From assembly GCA_004565275.1 (NCBI GenBank), contig SDOX01000096.1, positions 1 to 38,309 on the forward strand: 38,309 nt of DNA. The letters are read 5' to 3'. The position numbers were made by a program, and so were the translations under genes. A model generated the notes under the pieces. It worked only from the letters and a program-made list of their open reading frames with translations. It did not search any database and had not been told where the DNA came from. How positions within the stretch are numbered: position 1 is the first letter of the stretch; every line of letters begins with the position of its first letter. The stretch is from Nannochloropsis salina CCMP1776. Its lineage: Eukaryota; Sar; Eustigmatophyceae; Eustigmatales; Monodopsidaceae. Positions 20,186-29,823 of the stretch are shown here, piece by piece.

Positions 20186-21746
20186 CAGGGCACGGCAGGC
20201 CATTCTACGAAGCCTCCGTTCCACACGTCGTAGTGCATGGCCAGGGCCTCTGTGTGCCGGACAAAGTCGTGGACACAGGCCCGCTACCACGCGGCCAAGG
20301 CGGCGGGAGGCAAGCCAAGGGGGGGGGGGGGGAGAAAGGGGGGAGGAAGGGGTGTTGTCGTGTGAAAGAGAAAAGCGAAAAGCGGGCACCTCGTCCAGTA
20401 GCCACGCCACGCGAAGGTCGGTCCCCGCCCGTCCTCCTCACCAAGAAAGCCGACGCCTCCAGCCTTCGCCTCGTGCTTTCCAGGTAGGCCTCCAGGGCCA
20501 GGCTCTGCGCGCTCAGCTTCTTCAGGGACAGCTTCCTTCCCAGGTCATAGGTCGCTCTCATAAAGTTCTAAGCCGGGGGGGGCGGGGACGGGCAACGCAG
20601 TCGGAGGCCCGGTGGACACTCGCTCTCCCTTTGGCTTCCGCATGCTCCTTCTCCCCACCACCCGACTGCCATTCTCCCCTCCCTCCCCCCCCCCATTGTC
20701 CTCCCCCTGCTTCTTTCTTACCTCGAATGTGGCTCGGACCCAAGGGATTTGCGGTCTTGGCGCCTCGTTTAGCGCCTCTTCGCCATCTTGTCCTTCCCCG
20801 GATTTTACACCCGCCTCCAAGGAGGTCAAGGCGAGGACCCCCCGGTTCAAAATTTCAAATATTGGCCGTGACACGGCCACCAGGGAGAGGAAGAGCAGCC
20901 GCCAGGAGCCTTTGTAGGATGGGGACGTCGGGTCGCACAGGGGGGCGGCCCAATGATGCCGGCAGATCTACAGGGGCGAGGCCGGCGGGAAGAGAGGAAG
21001 AAGACCACGTTAGGGATGGAGGCAAAAGGCAGGGCCAGGAGAGACGGAGAATCGCCATTGCTACCGGGCCCAGGGCACGGCGTGGGCACATTTCTGACCC
21101 ATAAGCTTCAACGCGGCCCCTTCTCCACCCCTTACTCTCTCCTCCCTTCCATAAGCCAAGTCTCTTCAATTCCATCACCTTCCCCCTCAGCCTCATCTGG
21201 TGCCTTTCGGTCCTCATTATTTCTCCTTCACTTTCTTTTTCTCACCTCGGGATAGAAGGAGGGCGACTGATCCAAAATACTCCTCCACGTGCGGCAGACC
21301 CCCTGAAAGTTTGCAACGTCCTGCAAGGCACACAACCAGGAAATCTGAAGGTGGATTGACTTATGGTTGAGTGCATTTAGATTTATCTATTCTCAAGTTT
21401 CAGACCAGCTTGCAATGCTATTGAGGACATGCAAGATTAAATCATCGTCTGCGACGCCTGGGGAGGTTCCCCCGCTGACGCGTGACCTGCACGATTTTTT
21501 CTTCCACCGTCATTACTTTTTTATGTCCTGCGACCAACGAAGCCATTCAAGTACCTATACACGCCGTCCGTCTATCTTACATGATGCATCATGATGCACA
21601 CTTTAACCAATGCACTGTTTAAACCTATAGACATCTTTTTTGTATGCCTCTTTCGTATGCCCCCAAAGACGAACCTGATGCAACAGGTCTATCGGTAATG
21701 TTGCCCAACCTGTCGCTTGTCCAGGTTCCGAATCCGCCAACGCCAT
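20186..21746 (-). CDS. F-box-like protein with an unrecognised C-terminal helical region (core exons)
   Basis: F-box proteins link substrates to SCF ubiquitin ligases through Skp1. Supported exons: 21746-21675 (24 codons, ends WATLPIDLLHQ), 21320-21246 (25 codons, DVANFQGVCRTWRSILDQ), 20967-20722 (82 codons, ICRHHWAAPL and YKGSWRLLFLSLVAVSRPIF), 20567-20442 (42 codons) and 20283-20186. The LP-x-DLL start, the VCRxW core and the following His-Trp and Lys-Gly-Ser-Trp elements fit an F-box. The roughly ten residues linking the first two exons are missing, so a small exon lies between; 21404-21460 can read LILHVLNSIASW, but its phase does not fit simply. After the F-box come Arg/Leu-rich helices (SLKKLSAQSLALEAYL) and ACVHDFVRHTEALAMHYDVW, of no family I know. 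Further exons probably reach about 19600, but competing acceptors leave the C-terminus unresolved. Confidence 0.65.
20319..20345. repeat. Long G run with GGGGAGGA flank
   Basis: An uninterrupted run of a dozen or more G followed by G-rich sequence, in an intron of the F-box-like gene. On the minus strand it is the C-rich intron interior between the exons ending at 20442 and starting at 20283. Such runs are error-prone in sequencing and can form G-quadruplexes. Confidence 0.7.
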
Positions 21747-22531
21747 GCCCTGCACCAGATTTGGCCCAGACGTTCCCTGAGTCGGTGGAGATCTGGGGAA
21801 AAGGATGCGTCTGTAACAAAAATGCGACCTTTTCGCTGCGGGATTTTGCCAGGTATTTTTGCTTACAGTGTAGGACAAGAGGGCGTTCCGATCCGTTCCG
21901 ATCCGCTCAATGTCGCATCGATAAAGAAATCTGATAAAGGCACCGTCTACTTGAGAAGTTTTTTATAAAAGCTCCTAGCAATTCGCAGATGGTGGTTATA
22001 CGAGAAATTTCGTATAAAGTGCTTACACACAAAGGCTATAGTCTATTTGTTCCTCTATCTGACAGAACCATAAGGCCAATTGCCATGACAAGATCTGGGT
22101 CCTCTCCTTTAAGAAGGCATGTCTTGGTGTTGAAGGCTGAGAAATGTGTAGTCATAAGATGGTATTGGCTGCCAATTCGACCGCAGCATCGCATGTTGCT
22201 AAATCTTTGCGATTGCTAAGCCATACTCTGTCACGCGACACATCTCACATTCATCAGTCGCACTCAATGCTTTTAACAACACTTGGCAAAAAAAAGGATG
22301 TATTTTGTCTTGCATGACAAAAGAATGTTGTCACCTCCCTCAATCTGCTCCGGATTTCCGGATTCTTTTCCATTAATGCCTCTCATTCCCTCAACTTCTC
22401 TTCTAGTTCTTCAAGTACATCTTTTACAATGCGTACAGTGCCGTGCACTCATTATCGAGCCATGCGAAGGCATTGGCAGGGTTGCCTCTGATAGGAAAGG
22501 GGTAAAGGTTGATTGGGCGCTTGTAATCCCA
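21747..22531. other. Intergenic: F-box gene 5' side, MIT gene 3' side
   Basis: AT-rich. It contains an inverted repeat at 21996-22017 with 8-base arms (TTATACGA and TCGTATAA) around GAAATT. No gene is supported. Confidence 0.5.
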
Positions 22532-23011
22532 TTAAAATTTATTCTCTTTTTTGGTGTCATCTTCGCTAAGAGACATTCGTTCATTTGGCCTTCTAAGCGT
22601 GTCTTCTGCTTCGAAATTCATAGTAAAAGGACCTTCAAGAAACGATGCTTCTTGAGAGTCGCATCCTTCGCACTCATCTCTTTTCTGATTCCTATTCGCG
22701 CACAAGAATTCTGTCATCGTGTCTGCTCGCGTGGTAATGGGGGACGAGGAGCATTCAACCTCAGATGTTGTTCTACGCGCCCCATATCCCATATTCAAAA
22801 GTATTTTAAGCTCTTCCGCACGTGTCATGTAGCCATGAATCTTCGCCTTCAATGCGTCTCGCGCAGTGGCCGCCTTCTCCAGCTTTAACCATTCCATCAG
22901 ATGTACAAGACTTTCCTTATAATGGAAAAAGGCCCGGCGCCTTTCTCCTGCCCTGTCGGCTTTGACTGCTTTAGAAGAGTGATCAATGGCCCGTGACTGC
23001 AACGCAAGCAT
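22532..23011 (-). CDS. Stand-alone MIT-domain protein
   Basis: MIT domains are three-helix modules that bind the tails of ESCRT-III proteins at endosomes and abscission sites. A single uninterrupted exon from ATG 23011 encodes 159 residues. Residues about 5-68 fit an MIT domain: AIDHSSKAVKADRAG, AFFHYKESLVHLMEWL, then ALKAKIHGYMTRAEELKILL, with the amphipathic helix spacing and the Tyr/Ala/Leu pattern of VPS4 and spartin MIT domains. The remaining 90 residues are polar and Ser/Glu/Asp-rich with no recognised domain. There is no AAA ATPase region downstream before the next gene, so this is not VPS4. No intron is seen, unlike most neighbours. An undetected 3' exon is possible but not needed. 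Confidence 0.75.
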   Translation of the reverse strand: MLALQSRAIDHSSKAVKADRAGERRRAFFHYKESLVHLMEWLKLEKAATARDALKAKIHGYMTRAEELKILLNMGYGARRTTSEVECSSSPITTRADTMTEFLCANRNQKRDECEGCDSQEASFLEGPFTMNFEAEDTLRRPNERMSLSEDDTKKENKF

Positions 23012-23606
23012 TATATACGCTCTTTAAAATGCCTAATTGTGGGGGATTGGGCATCGGGACGTAAGGAAGTCGGAACATAAATAGGAAGCCGACAGACACT
23101 GACTTGAAAATGCAATATGTCAAGAGTTACACTTCAGAATTGTAAAGAAGAAAAACTTGAAATTTGATCTGTCATTTTTGCTCGAAGACTTAATCACGAC
23201 AAAATTGCTACAGCACACAATCATTCCTCGCTGCGTTGCAATAGAGCGGAAAGAAACAAAATGACAACAGAAAAAATCTTGATAGGACGCAGCGGCTGCG
23301 TTTATGACCGATATTTGCAGTAAGAGGGTAAGGAGGGTTATCAAAATTAGGCGTTCTACCCCATTTTTTGGTTTGCAAGCATTTAAGAAGCGTGGAGCAT
23401 AAATCCTATGGAGAATAGCTGCGTTGCTTCTTGAAGTTTGTGTTTCCCCCGTTCCGATCTTCCCGTCACACACGTTGCAAAGCTTTTTAACCGCCCACAG
23501 AAAATGGAAGAAGAAGGAAATTTGTCAATTTTTCTTCACGACGATTTGCATTAAGACGAATAAAAATTGCTTTCAAGAATACGCCCCGTCTCTCGTCATT
23601 TACTGG
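23012..23606. other. Intergenic: MIT gene promoter side and USP 3' side
   Basis: AT-rich, with T and A runs and no ORF showing a motif. The MIT promoter should be in the first few hundred bases; a TATA-like stretch lies immediately upstream of its ATG. Nothing else is seen. Confidence 0.5.
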
Positions 23607-26013
23607 TCAACGCGAGGCTGCTCGTTTCCGTCTCGGCGTCACTGCCGCTTTTGGTTGGATTCCATACTTCTGTACAGCGTCCTCCTTTGACTCATCTCCT
23701 TTCCCACTCCTCCTTCCCCTCTTACAATCATGATTCTTCAAAGCAATTGCCTCCTCCCCTGGGGCCTCCTCCCCTGCTGTTTCCCATGCGTTGCCCAGGT
23801 CCGTCATGACCGTTACAGGAACACTCAGAGGGCGGGGCCGTTTGCGGACAGGGCCTGAGAAAAGCCGACCCGAGCTGGTCGGTGCTTTGTTTTCAGCCCG
23901 CTCGCATCGCAAAGCCGACGCACCGGTGGACAGGACCGTTGCTGCTGACGTGGAGGTCCCCGCCGACGCCGACGAGGAAGACGTGGAGGAGGAGGAGAGG
24001 GAGGAAGTGGAAGAGGGTGAGGAAGAGATGGAGGGAGAGGACAAGGCAGGGCGGCTCTTCTCGCCGCCCAGCATTCGCATCGATGCCTCCCCTTCTTCCT
24101 CTCGCTTGACGTCTTTTCCATCCCCTTGCTGCTGCTCCTCCCCCTCCCCCTCCCCCTTCCCCGCCCCCCCCCCCCCTTCTTGGCCCTGTCCCTCCGCCTG
24201 TACACAAGCATGTAAACCTCGTCCGAGGCCCGCAAAACCCGACACGCTTCCACCTCCTGATACCGCTTGGCGTCGTCAAACAGCCACCACTTGCCGCTCT
24301 CCCCCCCTCCCTCCACCCCCTCCAAAACCCTCTGATACAGGTAGTAGTGCCCGCGCTGACGCGTGCGGCCTTGGTGGAGAACCACTGACATGAGCTCATA
24401 CTCAGACGGGCCCCGCACGCCTTGCTCCTCGCCTCTCGATCCCTGTCCTCCCGCCGCTTCTCCTCCCTCGGCGTTCAAGCTGAGAACGACCCTTTCTCCT
24501 TCTCCCTTCACGCTCTCCCTCCTCTTCCTCTTCCCCCCCACCCCCGCCCCCCCGTGCGCTTCGGCCCCTCCCTCCCTCTCCGTCGTCCCCGCTTCCTCCT
24601 CTCTGGATACAAAGTGCCCAAAGTCAATGGTCTCCTCGTACGCGACCGGCGTCCTGATCTTCTTCAAAGAGTTGTCGAAACGGAGGAGCCGCAGGCACAC
24701 ATACCGGGGCAGGTGGGCCAAGCGCAGCTGCTGGTGTTTGTCGTGTCGCGCAGGGGGAGACGGAGAGCAGCGGGGAGAGAGAGGAGGCCGCGGAGAGGAA
24801 GGGGCGGGAGAAGAGCGTCGCATGGGGGTCGTCGCGCTCCCTCCTCCGGCCCCTCCCCCCCGTCCTCCCTTCACCGGCGGGGGCGTCCTCCTGCCCCTTC
24901 CTCCCGCACTCTCCTCCCGCCCCGCCTCCTCCCGCTCCTTCCGCATTGAAGGGGGCGACCGGGCCGCCGGCCGCCCGTAGGGGCATCCTTCCTCCTCGCA
25001 CTCCCGGCCCGTGACCACCTTGTCCTCGAAGACACTCGCCCGCAGACAGGCCATCACCGAGGAGGGCGAGGCGGGCACGGGGAGGTTCAGCATGAGGAAG
25101 GGCTGGGAGTGCAGGTTCTTGGGCTGGACGGGGCAGCGCGGGAAGGAGGCGGGGTCCACCCACTCGTGCTCGAAGGCCGCCCCCTCGAAGAGGTCGTGGA
25201 AGAGGGGGAGGGCGTGGGCAGGACCGGCGGCCCGGTCCACACACCAATCCGCGGCCCCGTGGAGGAAGCAGGCGGGATCGCTCTGCCGGTAGAGATCTCC
25301 GATCACCCCCTCTCCCGCCTGCTGATACTTGAGGACCCAGCTGGCAGACAGGGCCTGGCCCTTGGCGGCGGCCACGGGCACGTCCACCGCGTGCCGGCTC
25401 AGGTCCCGGGGGAAGCAGTAGTCTTCCTCGCAGGCCTGGGAGAGGCAGAGGTCAAGGGAAGGCACACGAGGCGTGAGATTGGTACCAGCATGGCGGTGGC
25501 ACTCGACTGAGGGGACGCAGGCGGATGGAGGTAAGAAAGAGCTGCCTATCCCGTTGGCCCCCCTTTTCCTACCGTATGTCCTGCTGCAAATTCGACGAGC
25601 CGCTGGCGTACGTCTGGAAGGTTGACCAGGATTTGTAAAATACAATTTTGGTAACATGAATTACCCAAATTCATCAGACGGCAACCAATCTGCCGTCGTA
25701 CGTCGTTTTCAGGTAGCTCAACCCCCCGCGACCCGCGGCGCTTGCTCCGTTCAGCCCGCGCTTCCGATCGTGCGATTCTTGCCGCAATTTCAGGAGGCAC
25801 AGAGGCAATTGTCGCTGAATGGTACTGCTCCTGCCCGATACGGGCGAAAGAAAGAGGGGAAGGTGGCCGAAGAGCGGGGGGGGAAGCGGGGGGCACGGGC
25901 GGCATGGGTGGAGCGAGTGGGGGGAGGTTGAAGAGGCAGGGAGTCGGCCCACTAAGGTAAGGCGGACGAGGACAACGGGAGTCAATGCCCTGATCCCGCG
26001 CCTGTTCTTGCAT
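23607..26013 (-). CDS. Ubiquitin-specific protease (USP/C19 family)
   Basis: Cysteine deubiquitinase. The exon ending at 25573 holds the Cys box, RLMNLGNSCYQNCILQILV, and joins in phase 0 to the exon starting at 25435 (ACEEDYCFPRDLS). The latter continues through PFLMLNLPVPA, LPRYVCLRLLRFDN and IDFGHF to the His box YELMSVVLHQGRTRQRGHYY and the Asp box WWLFDDAKRYQEV, ending DEVYMLVYRRR. The triad Cys, His and Asp is therefore intact. A Pro/Ser/Arg-rich insert of about 100 residues splits the domain. After the domain the frame changes across a 13-C run (24164-24176). The other frame then gives a Lys/Glu-rich and Ser-rich tail with SGPVRKRPRPLSVPVTVM and a basic end, RRKRAASR, suggesting nuclear localisation, with its stop at 23607. 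The N-terminal start at 26013 is the first ATG of the Cys-box frame and is tentative. The substrate is unknown. Confidence 0.88.
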
Positions 26014-27013
26014 TTACGTGAATTGAAGAGTGGTGTGAGTGTACTTCGATGCGATGATATGGGGGTGGTTGCCGTAGGGGCAAGGGACCATAGCCTCGAC
26101 GTGCCCCCGCCTGCGAGACGTCAACACGACAAGAGTATCTTTCCTTGCCCCCCTGCCTGGATAGCGCTTTCCCGGCTATCGCCGTCCTGTGGGGGGCGGA
26201 GGCGTGCTGACTCTGCCACACCTCTTGTTTGTACACCGAGAGCATGCATGTACACGGTGGGGTTGGGGCGTGGGGCGGTTTTTAGTACATTGGTTCGAGT
26301 GCTAGACCGTCCCGCAAGCCCCCCCCTCGCTCACAGCGACATGCCCGCAGGCTGTCAAAAATATCTTACGAGCTTCCCCGACTATTCTGAGGAACATTGC
26401 TGCTTCCTTTTGTGAATTGAACGCTTAATGGTGACCCTGAACCACGCTGCATAGTAGACAAGGAAAGAGACAATGGAAGTGAGCTTGTGTCGGCCCGGTC
26501 GGTACTCTGTTCGGGGCGATGAAGCCCCAAGGTAGCCCCATCGCGTGCCTTATGGTCATGTATTATTGCCGAAATCGCCGTCTGCAAAAAAAGACCAGAT
26601 CATGGCAAGAGCTTCATCGCAACCGACAAACGGTTGAAAGGAGTAGACAATTGTTTTACGCGTACAGATGTTTATTCATGGCCATGCCTGCATTCACCCT
26701 TCGTTTGCCGAACCCGACTTACTTGCGCGTTCTTGGAAAATGCCACGCTGTGGACAATGCGCTGGACACATGCTACTGAAGCTTTCTGATGATTGCAATC
26801 TCTCGTTCCACGACCACATAGGGCATCGGTTGTGGACACACTATTCTCCACCCCTGAGGGATTGAGTAAGCTTTCTGGCCGAAGTAGACGTGCGCGTGGA
26901 GCTAGTCCGGCATTCTGTGACACTAGTTGCAGGGGCACGCAATAAGACATTCCAAAAGTCGTGCCGTTCGTGGCCGTGCTCGACGTTGTAGGACGTCGTT
27001 GTTGGGTGGTAAA
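26014..27013. promoter_or_regulatory. Divergent region between the USP gene (minus) and the Tudor-knot/ankyrin gene (plus)
   Basis: One kilobase separates the two tentative start codons, so promoters and 5' UTRs of both should lie here. Short ORFs on both strands carry no motif. No regulatory site can be named. Confidence 0.45.
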
Positions 27014-29029
27014 ATGACGGTTGCAGATCCGCCCTCGCGTACCTCTCCCACCTCCTTACCTCCCCTCTTGGCGGGGGCAGCTCCTCGACCCGCCGTTCCC
27101 TTTTTGATGGCCCGTGTTCCAAGTGAGGACGCGCAGGAAGCCTGCGAAGAAGAAGAGGTTGGCGGAGAAGCGGGTGAGGCACATGGGGCAGGTGGAGGAG
27201 GAGGAGGAGGAGGAGGTGGTGGTGGAGGAGGAGGAGGAGGAGGAGGAGGAGGAGGAGGGTTAGGCGACGGCGAAGACTCCCGCTCTTTTTTTCCTCCTTT
27301 GCCTGCACCGTCTTGGCAGTCGAGTGATCAGCACGGTCTCATCAGCGCCAGTATGGGCAGCGGCGGCGTTATGGGCCTTATGATGGCAGGCCAGACCGCT
27401 CCCTGCCTCGTCCCCTCCCCCCCGATACCCGATATCAGGATGGACACTCCCTCCCTCCCCCCTCCCTCGTCCGCGCCCTATGATCCATCCGACAGCGGCA
27501 GTCACACCCCGGTCTCCCTGCTCGTTGCGGGCGGTCGCAGTGTCAGCACGGCCTGCAAGCGGGCAAAGAGCGTCCGCACCTTCTCGGCGGGAGCGCGCGT
27601 GGATGCGATGGATCTGGAAGGGGTCTGGCACGAGGGCGTGGTCAAAGAAGTGGACGGGGTGCAGGTAGGGGGCAGGGAGGGCGAATTGAGAAATAATCCT
27701 CTCACAGAAGTTTGACACCTTGACGGGTATCCCTTCACTCCCTCCCTTCCTCCCTCTCTCCCTTCCTCCTTCCCTCCCTCCCTCCTCCCCTCCCTCCCTC
27801 CCAGGGATACAGGGTGCATTTCCTAGGCTGGAGCCATCGATGGGACGAGTGGATTGAGAGCGGCTCGGAGCGCATTCAACCCTGCTACACCAAGGTACCC
27901 AATCTTTCTCTCTCTCCCTCCCTCCCTCCCTCCCTCGCCCCTTTCCTTCCCTCCCTCCTTCCTTCCGTTCCTCCCTCCTCCTCCCTCCCCCCCTCCCTCG
28001 GCCCCTCTCTCTTCCCCTCCCTCGCCCCGACACCTCCTAGTTTGGAGCCGACGTGAACGTGCAGGACATGTCCCGCGTCACCCCACTTCGACACGCCGCC
28101 TACCGGGGTGAGGCCTCCCTCCCCCCCCCCTCTTTCCCTCCCTGGTGCTCCTTGTCCTCCCCCTCCTTTCTTTCCCTCTTTTGCACGTCCGTTGACTATC
28201 CCCCCCTCCCTTTCCCTCTTTTCCATGTCCTTGCCCCATTGACTCTCTTTTTCCCTCCAGGTGAGGAGTCTGTCGTCAGGCTATTGCTCCATTACGGCGC
28301 CGATCCCACCTTAGCCGACGCGCAAGGGGGTTTGCCTGTGCAGGTGCGCTCTCTCTCTGGCTTCATCCCTCTAATGCTTTCCCTCTTTCTCCCCTCTCGT
28401 CAACTTTTTGGTGTAGGTCACATGTTTCACGATTGTCAATTCTGGGCTATGTCATTTTAATCTATTCCCTTGCTCTCTCCTCCTTTTATGGGAGCCTGCA
28501 CCACTACACACCACTACAAGTCCGACATGTCCTCAAAGGATCTCTTCTTTCATGTATATTTCACATTTCCTCCCCCCCTCCCGGTCAGGTCGCCTGCTTT
28601 CTGCGAAACCGCCACAAACGGCCGACCGTCACGCGGCTTTTGCTCGAGGGCCACCGAGGGTATCTCCTCAGGAAGGCGAGGCAGCTCCTCCTCCTTGCGT
28701 GCGAGAATGCGGGTAAATGGGATGAAGGGTGGAGTGGGGGGTGGAAGGGGACGCCCGAGGAGGGAATGCCGGGAAGGCGGGGTTGGCCGAGAGTAGTGCT
28801 GAGGGCACACCTTGGAATGGGGGAGAGAGGTGAGGCCAGGAAGGTGTTTTTCAGGCGTGAAGAAGGACGGGAAGAAGAAAAAGAGATGGAGGGATGCGGT
28901 GATCTTGGGGAGGAGAGGGGGAGGGAGGAGACAAAGTATGAGTGTGAAATAGTGGAGGAGACATGCGCGTACGTGCTGTTTAAAATAAACCAGGATTTGT
29001 TCATGGAGCTGGCTGACTTTTTCACATGA
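27014..29029 (+). CDS. Tudor-knot/chromo-barrel plus ankyrin-repeat protein
   Basis: Exons: 27014-27664, 27805-27894, 28041-28107, 28261-28343 and 28589-29029, phases consistent, 408 residues. The N-terminal 190 residues are low complexity with a run of over 20 Gly encoded by GGA/GGT repeats (27195-27259). Then comes a small barrel of the Tudor-knot/chromo-barrel type: GARVDAMDLEGVWHEGVV, YRVHFLGWSHRWDEWI, aromatic-rich as in MRG15/MSL3 and MBT-like histone readers. Two ankyrin repeats follow: FGADVNVQDMSRVTPLRHAA and VVRLLLHYGADPTLADAQG. Exon 5 begins VACFLRNRHKRPTVTRLLLE, probably a further ankyrin-like helix pair, then a Lys/Glu/Gly-rich tail to the stop at 29029; splicing at 28711 instead is possible. 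Likely a chromatin or scaffold protein, by domain content only. Introns carry TCCC repeats just before each acceptor. Confidence 0.82.
27195..27259 (+). repeat. GGA/GGT trinucleotide repeat coding for polyglycine
   Basis: An in-frame run of GGA, GGT and GGG codons giving more than 20 consecutive Gly in the N-terminal region of the Tudor-knot/ankyrin protein. Its length is likely polymorphic. Confidence 0.85.
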
Positions 29030-29823
29030 TTGAGGAAAAGACGGCGCGTAGAATTTGTATGGGACCCATGAGTCGTCGAGTGCTGATGCTGGAAAGTGTG
29101 CAGATAAGGGGAATTTATCAAGCGTTGGGGCAGAATTATATCCAGGTTCAAGAAGAGACATAGAGTGTAGAAACAGGGCAGATTCATATGTCAAAGCATG
29201 GTGAATAAATAGCAGGAAGGGATTGAGGACAAACGATAAGAAAAAGAAATCATTTGCCCGGAAGATCGGGAAACATGTTAGAACTCAGCGCTACGTCTTG
29301 GTCGACAGTTGTCATGGCGTGTGCATGCGTCGAGGATGGACACCAGCACGTGATGTGAAATTCTCGTGTGGAACTATCACACATGGAGGATAAAGTCGTA
29401 GTTGACCAGTTTTGGGCGGTAGTAGAGTCCCTCTATTAATTCCTATCGTGGGAAATTTGTGCTCGTCTGGAGGTCGTTTTTTGCAAAGTAGAGGAAGGAA
29501 GAGCGATTGTCCGCACTCACCGCCTTAGCCTTTCATAACCACTCTATTCCTCCACTGCTCGTTTTAGCTTTGACTCGGACAAGCATGCAAGTGACTGTAG
29601 CAAAGAAGCAAGCCAGTGTACGATGCTTTTCGACGGGCAACCTCTCGGAACCTCTTGGGACATCGGGATTTTTAGATTTTTGAATTTTCAAATCCATCAT
29701 CATCGATCACGATCACAGCATGCGTTCGAGCCGCCTGCCAACTCTGGAAACACCTCAACATTTTCCCCGCATGAAGTTTCATTCCTCAAAATTTGCATAC
29801 TTGCATGGTTTGACAGTGTCCGT
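29030..29823. other. Intergenic: ankyrin gene 3' side and methyltransferase promoter side
   Basis: AT-rich, with no gene supported. The plus frame is open from 29623 into the methyltransferase start, but the sequence before 29824 does not look like protein. Confidence 0.5.

Noticed and set aside
21996-22017. A lox-like recombination site
   Set aside because: The arms resemble part of a loxP arm but in the opposite relative orientation and with a different spacer; no recombinase gene is nearby.
22283-22888. A 201-residue plus-strand ORF opposite the MIT gene
   Set aside because: It mirrors the MIT coding exon and shows no motif of its own.
23825-24170. The long downstream extension of the USP frame to a stop at 23825
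   Set aside because: After the 13-C run this frame becomes Pro/Arg-rich and unlike protein, while the neighbouring frame gives a plausible Ser-rich and basic tail.
26280-26310. A tRNA gene suggested by a GGTTCGAG box
   Set aside because: The box lacks the expected trailing CC and no acceptor stem or anticodon arm could be paired around it.
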